From positions 726,798-790,797 of the forward strand of contig VWZX01006715.1 in assembly GCA_013399015.1 (NCBI GenBank): a stretch of DNA of 64,000 bases. Reading direction: 5' to 3'. The translations under genes were made by a program, and so were the position numbers. Positions within the stretch are counted from its first letter, which is position 1. Each line of letters starts with the position of its first letter. The notes below the pieces were generated by a model. The model searched no databases and was not told where the DNA came from. It saw nothing but the letters and a program-made list of their open reading frames with translations. Below, in pieces: positions 12,836-24,680 of the stretch. The stretch comes from Galbula dea (Eukaryota; Chordata; Aves; Piciformes; Galbulidae).

Positions 12836-15800
12836 GTTGCCCTGAGATGCCTCATTGGAGGTGGTAAGGGTTGCAAGAAAAGCAGGAACTCTAAAGCCCC
12901 TCACGTTGCTGCTGTTTTATCACTTGGTTTTAAAAGCAGCCCTAACTCCAGCTAAATACTGGCAGGCTTAGGTTGTTTAAGTTTGGGGCTTTTTTGGAGA
13001 TATCTTCTGATTTACTTTCCTTGAAAGGTACTTACTGGTAAATGTAATTCAAACCTGCCTTTTCAAATGGGAAAGAAAATAGCTGTGACAGTAAAATACT
13101 TTAAATGGGGGTATGATGTGTATAGTAAGTTTGGAGAGACACTGTTGGCCCATGTTGGGACCAGCAATGTATGTTCTTCCTCTGCCAGTGATGACCATTT
13201 CTACAGAAGGAGGAAGTGTCCACATTTTCATGCTCCTGGTAGTTCAGAGTGATGTGTTAGTACATGAATATGTGCCCACCTTTAACAGGTGCAGCTGCCC
13301 CAGTGAGGTCTGGCAGAAGACCTCTGCAAGAGTCCTTACCAAATGTCCTGCAGCAGGATTTCAGCTGGAAACTTCATTAGCTATAAAATCTTACAGTAGC
13401 AGAGCTCTGATAATGAGTTTAACAAATAATTAGCTGCAGCACCTCTTTGTTTTGTAAAAGTACAGTCGTTGATGAACTTGCTCTGCCACAATTAGGAGCT
13501 CATTAGCAAACAGAATTCAAGGGGAACAAATACCTTAAGGGGAGGATGTTTTAGGAGTATGTAATGAAATCCTAAAATCAGAGGGAGCAGAGTGAGGAAA
13601 TGTAAATTTTCTTCCCAGACATGTTACACACCTGTTGCAGGGCTGGGGACAAGCTGAGATCTGGAAGTCAGGACTGATGCTCACCTTATTTGCCAGTGTT
13701 TGCCTTCACTTAGTGATTTTAGGCCTTTCCACACCATTAGAAATGGCACTGTATCCCCATTGTATTCTGCCTGCCTAGTAAAATCCATAGTTTTTCTGTT
13801 CTATCATTTAGTTTGATGGTTTTAGAGAAAAGAACACATGCCTTTTGCTATTGCAAGAGGGCTGGATCTCAGGAAAGAGGTTTTGTTTTTAACTTTTTGT
13901 GTTTTTTCAGTCTCATTAAGGAAATAGTAATCTTAACAAACTTGGCAAAAAGTTGTTGCTCTCAAAACAACAGGAGATACCTTCCATGAAGCAATGTACT
14001 CCATTCAAGAGTGTTTCTGGGATGTTTTTACTACTCTTCCTGTTCTTATAAGAAGATGTCATTTTCTGTGGTTAACTCTACCTTGTCTCAAGAAATCCAT
14101 CCCTCATTTTCTCCATAATGGATAAAGCAATTGGACAAAGAGAGTTGGTTTTACCCTTGTCCTGAGAACAACATTTTAGAAAATGATAATGGGTTTGTAA
14201 CAAATGAGAGAGCTGGTTATGATTGGGGAGAATTAATCTGTGACTTGATTGAGAATACCTATGCCAAATTGTGAGCTAGGAGATCCATCTGCTTGCTGTT
14301 ATCCAGCAATATAGATTTATTGTGACAGTTCAGAGAAGGAGTAAGAAAACATATGAACAACTGCTTTGGTTCATTAGCCTTTCATTGGTAAAGCATGGTG
14401 CTCAGTGATGTTAAAGGTGTAGGAAAAGACAGTCCTTTGGCTGCAACTGCTACAGTTGTTGCCTTTACAGAGCTGTGTAGAGCATCCCCAAGGACAAGCT
14501 TAACAAATGAGCTGCTGCTTTATGTTACTTGACTGTGAGATCGTTCTGTCAGTGGATGCTGGAGTGATTCAGCCAGTAGCTCCAGGAGATGGGAGAAAAT
14601 GTTGGGGTACATCCAGAGCCCTCTGGATAGCAGCTGCTTAGGACACCAGACCCACTCATCCCAGTGTCAGGTGGATAAAACAACCTTATCTTTTCTGCAG
14701 CTCTTTGCCACCACAGCTTGAGAGGGCTACTGGCAGAACCAGCTTGGGCATGAAGCAGCAAGGATCTCCTGCTCTTTCAGAGCCAACCTGTTGGACCCAG
14801 TGCAGGTGAAGGATGTACCACCAGGATAGTATCTCCCCAAATATTTCTACTTTAGTCTCTTACCTCTGGTTGTCATCATTATAAGTCCCTCATTTGTGGC
14901 AGATTTCTATGAAGGAAAATCTATCTGTGTTGTCACTTTCTTTTCTCAGGAGTATTTATTTTTAATCCTCTCCAGGGGGCTATTCCATGGTTACAACCAC
15001 ATGGGCTGTTGATTTATTTGCAGTGAAGGATCTCAGAGTCAGGATGTTAAAGCCTTATAAGCCAACTCCCTTTTCACATAGGAGAACCTTTGGAAATGCA
15101 CTTTAGCTTTATGACACTGGCTTGGCTTAATTTAATTTACAGTTCACTTAAACGATTATTCAAAATACCAGCTGTGACAGACAATAGATTCAGTTGAACT
15201 ATTACCTCACAGGAAGAATATGCTCTCCATATGTGAGGGTACTGAATGTCCCCCCATCTACATCAGTTTGGTTTTGAAAGGATAGTGGGGCAGAGTGGGA
15301 GATGAGGTCTCTTATTTCTTCTGTAACCTTTGTAGCAGCTGATGTGAGAGCCTAAGGTTGAGTGAGCTGAAATGTGAACAACTGAAAACGCCGGCGGCAA
15401 AGGATTTGTCATGTGGAAAACATTTGTTGTTGAGTATTTACTGATGTTAGGCTAAGGAATTCTGCTAGCAACTGTACTAAGTCTACTAAAGGCAAATGAT
15501 AAGATGGTGGCAGAAATGTGGAGCATCCTAACATTTTAAAGAGTGTGTGTCTTCTGATGGCTGGGATGGTCTTTCTGAAGCACAAGGTCGGACAGGACAG
15601 CATTGCTGAAAGCAATTTGTGTAGGTCAGAAATACTTTGTGTTTGCTGATGCACTAAAACCTTGGGCTGGGGTAAGAACAGAAGAGTTGCAGCAGTCTGC
15701 TGAGGCCTCCCTCCTTTCCTCTCACCACTGCATTTAACCTTTGAGGCAGGATGATCTGTTTGGTCAATGCTAGATCGATGGCAACATGATTAATTCCAGG

Positions 15801-16613
15801 AGTACCTCTAGTTCAGCCAACAGGAGACCATACTTCTTTGGGAGAAGTGACTATCAGATGTCCATCATCAGTGCTTTTGAAGTTTGTGGCCTGGGGTTCC
15901 TTCACATCAGGGCAGGACCTATCTAGGGTACTCATCTAGACCTTTACTGTTAAGGAAAGATTAAAAATTAAACTTTCAGTAATAGAAGAACCTGAACTTT
16001 GAACACTCATGTGCCAGTGGAATCTTAATCTGATCTCAGCAGCACCCAATAAAGTCAATCTGTCTTCCTTGCTAGTTAATTTTTAATCATTTCTATAGAT
16101 AGAAGAGCTGAGGTAGGTGAGATTACAAGAAGGTTGCCTTACCCCAGCCTCTAGATCCTGATGTGGAATGGAAAGCAATATGGATTAAGCTTCTCTGGTT
16201 ATTTATGTTCTGTATGCTAGCCCTGTGTTTATTTATCCAAGGCTTGGGATGTGGGTGTCTTCTCTGAACTGACATTCAAGGGTAATGGTACACACAAAAA
16301 AATCTGCTTGTGTGTACGTGTTCACAGGATACTGCCAAGCTGTTAATGGGAACAGTATTTCCTAGGTCTGCAGCAAATGTTTTTAGCAGTAGTGCCTGGG
16401 AAAGAGGATTCACATCATCAAAACCAAACCTAGGTTTTAGCCCCAGTTTTGGGGTGATTCAGTGGTCTGTCCTAGGGTACTTCTCTCAAACTTTATAGAA
16501 ATGTTTGAAATTAACTTTTAAAGCATTCTTCCTAGAGTAATGTTTGATTTTGCTACTGGTGATTTTTTGCAGTATTTCTGTCATTCTACATCAACAGTTG
16601 TTGAAAAAACTGT
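12836..16613. other. Non-coding stretch, no gene seen
   Basis: No supported gene or repeat family. An isolated CpG-containing motif, acgccggcgg, sits at about 15387 in otherwise CpG-poor DNA. All open frames are near or below 100 codons and look like chance frames. Confidence 0.5.
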
Positions 16614-16637
16614 TTTTTCAGTTTTTGAACTGAAAAA
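16614..16637 (+). repeat. Perfect 10-bp inverted repeat (hairpin)
   Basis: The left arm tttttcagtt (16614-16623) and the right arm aactgaaaaa (16628-16637) are exact reverse complements separated by the 4-nt loop tttg. The flank just upstream repeats parts of the arm (gaaaaaactg). No gene is nearby, and neither a G+C-rich stem nor a T-tract supports a terminator-like role. It is a structural curiosity. Confidence 0.8.
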
Positions 16638-17478
16638 GCATGGGGAGGATGTAAAGAGTAATGGCTTGTGTCAGCACAGCACTTAATGTGCTGAATGTTA
16701 TTGTCATTGTAGAGGGAGGGAACACAGAGATTTTAAAGCCTGTCTCCATTACAGGGACAGCCCCAAATTACAGTGCTGAGATAACAGCAACCTCAGGCTC
16801 AGACTCTTGTTGAAGCAGGGCCACCTTAGCCAAAACTACACTAGACCTTCCTGTGCTTGCTCTACCACCATCTCACTGCTAGTAAGAAACAGGACAACTT
16901 TACTAGTGCCACTAATTTCTTTTTGTGGGTCCAGGCAGCTCCCATGAGGAGACCAGCCAAGGTTGGCAAGACCTAAAAGCTAAGGTGGCTGCCAGTGGAA
17001 GAATGTTACTGATGGCCATAGGACCTCAGTGGTGAAAGGTGGGAGTTAGAGGCTCCCCCAGGTGACTGCAAAATCAGAAATGTCTTCCCTGTTCCCTTAA
17101 ACATGGACATTTCAGAAGCATTTGTGTGCCTAGCATGCTCTGAAGTCCAAGCTGTCAGGCAACTAAAGGGCTTTCAAAACCTAACCCCAATTAATCAGCT
17201 GTAGGAAAAAGCTGGATCAGCAAGAAAACATAGAAATGATGATGCAAGATGCTGCAGATGCAATACAGAGAACAGATAGGGGCACTTGATCCCTAGATGA
17301 CCCCAACATGTGCAAAACTCATTTAGGCAACTATAACCTAGAGTAACATCGAATTCTCCTTTTATTTCCCCAAGGTAGGATGTATAGAAGCATTTTGTTT
17401 GCCTGATCTTAGATCCAACCCCACCAATGCCTGTCTGTCCAGTGCCCTTTAAGGGAGCTAATTCTGTTTGGCAGTGTT
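16638..17478. other. Non-coding stretch, nothing recognised
   Basis: No gene, repeat or distinctive motif was recognised in this segment. Confidence 0.5.
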
Positions 17479-17535
17479 GGAGCTGACAGCTCAGTGCAAA
17501 TAATTAACAGAAATGCAAATCAGCCTCAGTATGTT
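17479..17535 (+). promoter_or_regulatory. Candidate enhancer-like cluster of homeobox/POU sites
   Basis: Within about 50 bases there are a TGACAG (MEIS/TALE-type) core, an AATAATTAAC homeobox-type core and an exact ATGCAAAT octamer (POU factor site). The order and density resemble conserved non-coding elements around developmental genes. This is inferred from motif content only; AT-rich DNA yields such motifs by chance and no conservation data were available. Confidence 0.25.
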
Positions 17536-19499
17536 TTTTAATACTTGGTGCCTGGAGCTGTGCTAAACTTAGCAGCTCTGAATAAACAGGATCAGTGCTC
17601 CCTTCCTTGAAAGGACAAAGGGCTGCTCCTGCTATTTGGGATGTTTTTGCTATCTCAGTGTAGCCAACCCCAAACATTTAATTATGTGAGCAGGCCCTCC
17701 AAAATTCCTGAGATTAATAAATGTTGAATGTTTTCATTTCTGAGCCTTGGAGGTGTACTTAGCTAACACCTTTAAGCTTTTCTTTGCAACTGAAAGTCTG
17801 GGAAATTACTCCTGGTTAATGACAGTGAGAATCTCATGTAATCACCTTATTTCAGGAGCAAGACTTTTAAATATGCTCCAAGAGACTCAGGATAAAATAG
17901 CAGGGACTGGCAATGCTGAAGTGTGATCCTCTACCATTAAACCATTCCCTCTTCCTTAGTTTTTATTTGCAATATTGACAGCTAATCTCCTCTCTATTAT
18001 ATGAGAGTGACTTCCAGTGATTGACATAGCAGAATGTATATGTAGCTGAAGACATAATTTAGTTCTTCCCACAGAAAATTTTCAAACCACTCAGGGTTTT
18101 TTTAGTAAAATTAAGGTCTACAAGATGGGGGGTGGTGATGGTGCAAAAAGTCAGTAATTCCAGACCTGACCTTGATTTCCCCTGGTTTAGAGATAATGAG
18201 AGACTTATGGGACCAGTGACTTAGATGCAGCCCAGTGGCCTGGCTAAAAAAAAAAACAACCCAAAGTGTGGATGGTGGAATAATTGTATGTCTTTCAGCA
18301 TCATCCAAGTGGTGAGAAATAAATAAATAAATAGCTAAATAAAGTTTCCTTTCAACAAGGTGACATTTGGTGATGTTCACTAATTTAAGGGAGACTGATT
18401 TATGCATGTTTAATCTTCACTAATGATGACTCCAGGGCAAGAAATGAAAATAAGATCAGTTAATAATATGTGTATATATTATTAACACCTTTACTGATGG
18501 AGATGGTTCTCTTCCTGGTAGACAAATGTACAATTTGTGGAAGATCCAAATGACTCAGGGCTGTCAGAACCTCTCTCTAACTTACCAGGATGTAGAGAGC
18601 AGAATATTTGGACAGGAAAACTTGTCAGCTGATTTATTGTAAGTAAATACATTAAGCAGCCCAATCCCTTTTGTTTTGGGGTGCTGCAAAGAAATGAAAT
18701 GATGTGTATTGCTGTTACTTTTATGCTCTGGTTGTGGCTGGCTTCTCCTGCTGCCATACAAATATTGAGGAGGATGCAATCCTTGAATTCAGTCTACGTG
18801 CTGACAGACAAAACTTATTGTGAATATTAATGTGCTCAGCCTAATCATCCTGCTATTTTTTGTGTAATTTACTCAGTCAGGGAGTTGGAATTCCCTCCTA
18901 GCTGTTACAGACTCAAGCATTTATGCAAAATCCTCCAGTCTTGAGATTTACACTGGATTATCTACAAATATTTGAATACATTAGGGCAGTCTGTTAAATG
19001 CATTCCCTTTATTTACATACAGAACAAATAACAAGCAACTTGAATGACAGAACAGTAATTCCATCAAGGAGCTCATGTCTTAAGAAACCACAGAAGTAAA
19101 GCACTAAGAGGTCCCTCTGTTTGGTGGAGCTCTGCCTTGGAATTACAGCTCCATAAGCTGGATTTCATTCATTTTTTCATATTGAAAAGATAAAATTAAA
19201 AAATCCATCATTTCATAAATTGTTTGGTAGAGGAAAGAGCCAGAGGAGGAGGGTGGGGATGGCACTCTCCCCTCTCAGCCATCTCTACCACAATCCAGCA
19301 AAAAATCAGTTATCTCCTTGGTATCACTATGTCCATCAGCGTAACAGCAGATCAGAGGGTAAGCACTGGATTTGTCTTATTGATAGGACAAAGGAAGCTT
19401 TACTGCAATTGCTGGTGGGGGTTTGAAAAGCTCCTTTCAGTCTGACCCACCTGGGCTGAGGACAAGTTATCCTGCATCCCTGGCTATTTTAGAAGCTTC
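17536..19499. other. Non-coding stretch, no gene seen
   Basis: No supported gene or recognised transposon. A short (AAAT)n run lies at 18316-18343. The rest is AT-rich unique-looking sequence with only chance open frames. Confidence 0.5.
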
Positions 19500-19600
19500 T
19501 GCTATTTGCATTGATTTACGAGGCTGCTGCGCTCGCGCTCAATTGGAGATTATCGCCGTACATGGGCGAGTGGATTGATGCCAGCAGAGCAGCCTGGGCT
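19500..19600 (+). promoter_or_regulatory. Isolated CpG cluster with octamer-like site; candidate conserved non-coding element
   Basis: Seven CpG dinucleotides fall within about 60 bases (19519-19577), including ctgcgctcgcgctc and tatcgccgtac, while the surrounding kilobases hold almost none. Immediately upstream is atttgcat, the reverse of the POU octamer. Loss of CpG by methylation is normal in vertebrate intergenic DNA, so retained CpGs suggest an unmethylated or constrained regulatory element, or an exon. A plus-strand frame is open across it to 19717, but the translation is not recognised and lacks clear splice borders. Confidence 0.4.
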
Positions 19601-22600
19601 TGGTTTCTGTTCCAAAACTTCCTCCTGGAAGGAAAGGAGAATAAAATCAAGCCCAAAGACTTTTGCAGGCTTACCTCTGCAGTAAGAAAGATGGGTTCCT
19701 GCCAATCCCAGAGGTAAAGCCCTAACAGTTTCCCTGGAATAGTCAATTATCTGTTTCATTGCACAAGCCAATATCTTTTCTCCAAAAGATGTATTAGAGT
19801 GTTTAGCCATTCAAGTGATCCATCTGGCTGAGCATTCTGAGGTGCTCTTTAACTTGATTTATCAGGCCCAGAAGCGGTGTCCTTGATAGCTTCTGGGACT
19901 GTATGGGGACTGTCCATGCATCTGCTTGGTCGTCACAGGGGCTCATGACCTTCAGTTCCTAGCAGGAGCAGGCCCAGTGCCATCACACTTCTCCATCAGG
20001 ACAGCCTTATTGCACATTAACGTGAATCTTCAGTGTAATGGTGAGATTTAAAAATTGCTGTTGCAAATGAGGGCTGAGAGGCCACCAGATGCTTCCAAGG
20101 GAAAGGCAAGGAAGCCCCCAGGCAGCAGTTCCCTGATAAGACACCATTTTTTTTGCTCTGGCAGAATCTGCACCTAAATCCTAATGGAATCTGGCTAAAC
20201 CCCTGCAGCATGAGATTGTCTCTTCTCTTTAAATCTCCTCTAGTTATAAAGCACACATTGCAGCTCCAGTGTTCACATCAGCCCTATTTCCACCAGGTAT
20301 CGACTCCAAAATGTGGCACAGTTCAGTGAGGGGGTAAGGCACTTCCCCTGTATTCTCATCTCGTTGTGGGGAGGGCTGCAGCAATATGCAACCCCAGAGG
20401 GTTGGGCATGGCTGTAAGATGCCCCTGGGAGAAGGCAGCTAAGCTCCCTGTAAAACAGGGAGTCGGGATTGCAGCATATCTGGGTCAGGCATCGCTGGAG
20501 ATTGCTGCTGAGCACATGGTGAAATGCAGTCCTGGAGCCTTAGACCTCACAGTGGAGAGAGAAACAGACCCCAGAGAGGTGCTGGGTTTGTATTTAGGAC
20601 CAGAGGGATGCTCAGTTTTGAAGGTAGGACCCAACTAACTACAGGACACTGGAAACTGCTGGGAACTCCCTAGGAGCAGCTAGAAGGAGTCTGTATGGAA
20701 TGTTTACATCCTCAAAGTGCATTTGAAGGCAAAAAATATTTACTGTAACATCAGTAAATTAAATTAATGTTGTAATATTTTAATTACTAAAAACTTCAGG
20801 CAAAATCCTATGTATTTTCTTCTGGGCTATCATCCAGCTTTACAGCATCAATTCTTTAAAGGTAAATTATTAAATGAAATGAAGCTTTGGTACCCACTTG
20901 CTGCTCTTTAAAACAGAAAATTGCCACTTGGCAATGATTTAATCTTCTCCCCTTCACCTCCTTTTCTTTTCTTTTCTTTTTTTTTTTTTTAAAGAGAGGA
21001 TTGCACCAAAGTTTAAGTATGAATGCACTTTGGAGCAAGTGGAGTTATATGTTTAATATAATCCAAAGCAGATTGTCTACTCAAACACTGTTCATTAAGT
21101 GAACTGTCTGCAAGTGTGATTTACAGTGCAACGTGGTCATGTGAATGTCTGTGTGTATTTAATAACTGCACAGTAATAACTTATTGGCAGCAGTGGTAAT
21201 TTGATTTTGGAGTTTTATCTTATTTTTGAGTTTCTGGACCATGAAATCCTGCTGTCTGACACACTTTTCCATTGCTTAATCTCCTGCCATTGGTACAAAC
21301 AACAACAATTTTCCTCCTTACTGTAGATCCAGTGCCCTGCTGTATTTGTGTGCATTGCTAACCTCCCAGTGCAGTTATTCACATCCATCCATGTGTGGGC
21401 TTGGTACCACAATCCAAACTGGAGTAATAGACATTTAATGAGCTAAGACCTCCAGTCTTGGAGAAGATTAAATCTTCCAGGATTGCATTGGTGCAAAAAT
21501 TTTCAAGGATCATTTTCTGCATAATCTGTTGTGTTCTGTATTTAACTTTCTGAGCTTTTCTATTGATTTGAAGTCAACACTCTCTTATTTAATGTACTTA
21601 AGGAATTTAATCAGTAGTTCTTATTCCACTCAGATTTATAAGTATGCTCTCCTCCTTATGGCATGTAAGTTTGGCAGGTTAGCACCTGAATCATCCCAAA
21701 TTATACTATACTTCTATTTTCTGAAGACCTTGAGAAGCAATTTTAGAACCAAGTGTTGACATTTTTTGTTTGAAGCAGTGTCTAATGTCTGTAGATCTCA
21801 GCTGGACTTCCCAGTGAGGATAGTGGTCTGAGAGGTTTTGTGGTTCCCCCCCACCCCCCATCATCTGCCTTTGCCATAGCTGTGGAGAATGATGTCTCAG
21901 AGCCAGTTCAGGTCCCACCTTCCCACTCTTTCTTTCCTTTCTCATGAGAAACACCCTGCATGATTGAACAAAATATTTTGAGTACCCATAATCAAATATA
22001 ATTCTACCTGCTGAATCAGTCAGCAGTGTAAAGGCTTCATAAAGGGTTCCAGGAGCCCAAATAATAGCAAACCCAGCCTCTATGTGACAACACAGGCATC
22101 AGCTGTCATCTCCTCACGTCAGTCACACAGGTTCTTTAATTCACTTGTCATTATTTTAGTGTCTTTCTGTCTAGTGGAACACTATTGTCCCCATAAATAC
22201 ATGCCTGAATCAGCTAATTATTCATCCAGGATTAGAACTGAAATCTTTCCTTTGAGGCTAACTCTACCCCTGAAATCATACTATTTAAGTTTTTTATTAT
22301 TTTAAATTATATAGAAGATGGTTTATATATATTAGATAATTCCTGTACCTGTAGCTATCTTAATAGTCCAGAGGGAAGGTCACAAATCAGCTACTAATAG
22401 GAAAGTAAGATGATGCAGAAAGTTAACTAACCCAGGCTTTATTTAAGGGAAATTACAGATGGGAAAGAAAGTTTTGCAGTGTAGAGGTTTCCTCTGCCCT
22501 TACAACAGTGACACCCAAACCAAGGGCCTGATATGAAGCCTTTGGAAATCAACAGATCACTTTTGGTTAATAGTGGATAATTCCAAAGGTTTATTTCTTT

Positions 22601-24477
22601 GTAATGTTTGTTAGCAGGAAACAAAGAGAAAAGTAAAGAGAACAGTGAATAAAGGTTTGCATCAGCTTTTGGAGGGACAACCCATACTGAGGACCAGGAC
22701 TGAGAGACTGACTGGAAATGTTTCAGTTACAAAATCATGAAGGAATTGCTGAGCTTGAAAAGTCTGAAAACCTTCTGAATAGGAAATCATGGCAAATAAT
22801 TGTGATTTTGTTGTGTTTTGCTACTGCAAAATATTTTCATGTTCCTGCTTTGTTCAGATGTATTTGAATGCTTCAGATCATACTGAAACATTAACCCTCA
22901 TTATATGTATTCATAGCACAGGCATTCAGGATCATTGTTTTATGATCCAAAATTATCTTTTATTGTCTCAAGCTGAAGCATTTTAACATTATTGCAGCAA
23001 ATATTTTTATTATTTCTCCATCTTTATTTTATCAGAAGGGTTGAAAGAGAAGAAGGGTTTGGTATTCAGAATGGCAGCATTTGTGAGAGGCTCCTGCTCT
23101 GAGCAGCCCTGATGTTTGTGAAAACAGCAGCAGAACAGTGGTAGAAGATATTCCTGAGTGTGCTTTAAAGGAGCTTTTGCTGGCCAACCCTTGTTTCCTT
23201 GAAATCAGTGGTGAGATCACCTGTGACTAGAGGAGGTCCAAACCAGACAAAAAGTCCCATCTGGAAACCCCATTTGAAAACCAAAAATGTCTATTAGAAG
23301 AGACAAGGTGTCTTTCAGAACAAATATAACTCATAATAATCACTCAAATGTACAATCTTCTTTCTTTCTTCCCCTCAAAAGGAGCTTCATTAAGGAGTTT
23401 CACTTGTGTGTAGCTGAAAAGACATTAAACCTTCTATTCTCTTGACAAAGTGTCTGGCTATGATGTGAAGGACCATATGCCATGAAGATAAGCCCATGCA
23501 CAATGCAGATTGCCTCCTACATACTCTATTCTTTTGCTAACTGGAAAATTAGGCAAGAAAGAGTAGAAAATATAACCAGTGAGATAGAGCAAAACCAAGC
23601 TTGTGTGAATGGCTGCAAGAAGTGCACTGGTGGCTTGGGTGAAATTTGGTGACCTTGCTGTAACTGTTCATGGATTTTGAAGATTTCCTCTGAGTTTTGT
23701 GGGATTTTTGAGTTAAAAGAGCTGGGAGCAACAGCCAAACAGGTTGGTGAGTCTTAATCTGCTCTCTGTGCTCATAGAGTTTTATCAGTCTTAGCTTCTT
23801 TGCTTTCTATGTGTGTATGTTTCTATCTTATCTCTATAGAATAATAGTATCTAGCAGGCTAGATACTGTAGGGTGCCTCCAAGTGTGTTGTTATCAGTAT
23901 GTTCAGAAGTTTTCTATCAGGTAAGTGAATGCAAACTGCAGTGGCTCTGCAAAATTGATGCCTGCATTAGGAGAACGAGGAACCTGACTGCATTGCTACT
24001 GCCTATCCTGTTACCATGTACTGAGTCCATCCTTGAAGAGTTCTTGTCATCTTAACTCTGGATTTTACTGCTCTGGCTGATACACTGTAGAGTGCAGTAT
24101 CATCAAGGCTGTATGACAGCACCCAAAACAGTGGTCAGAATCCCCCAGAGCCACCACAATAGCAATGAACCCTGATTTGCTGTGTGTGCAAATGTACGAA
24201 GCATGCAGTGTTCCATTGATACCTTCTCCTATCAAATCAAAATGCTTCTAGTCCCCAGCTCCTGCCAGTATGAATGACAGAAGTGTTTCAGAGTTAAAAA
24301 TGGGAAATAAGTGAAAATTCAGAGATCTGGTTCCCTTAGTGTCAGGAGAAGTGCTGACTTGCTTTGCCTTTTTAGGCTGGGAGCTAGTACAGACATAACC
24401 TAGCAGAGGATATCAATACTGCAGGAGCTTTGAATGCCTTTAGCAAACACTGTCATAAGAAATACTATCCTGGTACC
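19601..24477. other. Non-coding stretch, no gene seen
   Basis: No supported gene. It contains a T-rich simple run at 20957-20990 and a C-run at 21846-21858. Open frames here are under 100 codons and unconvincing. No CR1 or other repeat family was recognised. Confidence 0.5.
20957..20990 (+). repeat. (TTTTC)n / poly(T) low-complexity tract
   Basis: Three TTTTC-type units run into about 14 consecutive T. It is a simple repeat. No retrocopy body was recognised on either side. Confidence 0.8.
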
Positions 24478-24680
24478 ACCTTTTCCTTGATTTCTTTTCC
24501 TTTTTCCCCTTCTCCTGTTCATTTTCATGTTCCTGTTCCTTTTTTCCCTTTCCCCTTGCCCTTCTTCTCCCTTTTCCTTTCCTTTTCCCTTTCCCTTTTC
24601 TTTTCCTTTTCCCTTTCCCTTCTTTTCCTTATCCTTTTTTCCCCTGATCCCTGTTCCCCCTTTCTTTCCCCCTCTTTTCA
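24478..24680 (+). repeat. 200-bp polypyrimidine (CT-rich) tract
   Basis: Almost every base across this interval is C or T, arranged as irregular cccttttcc / ttccctttccc units with a few purine interruptions near 24520-24560 and 24640-24655. The opposite strand reads as a purine tract and gives an artefactual Lys/Gly/Glu-repeat open frame. Long homopurine-homopyrimidine tracts can form triplex DNA and are often length-variable. There is no sign of coding function. Confidence 0.9.

Noticed and set aside
15383..15397. acgccggcgg CpG motif as a possible regulatory element
   Set aside because: Single short motif with ordinary CpG-poor flanks; not enough to support a feature.
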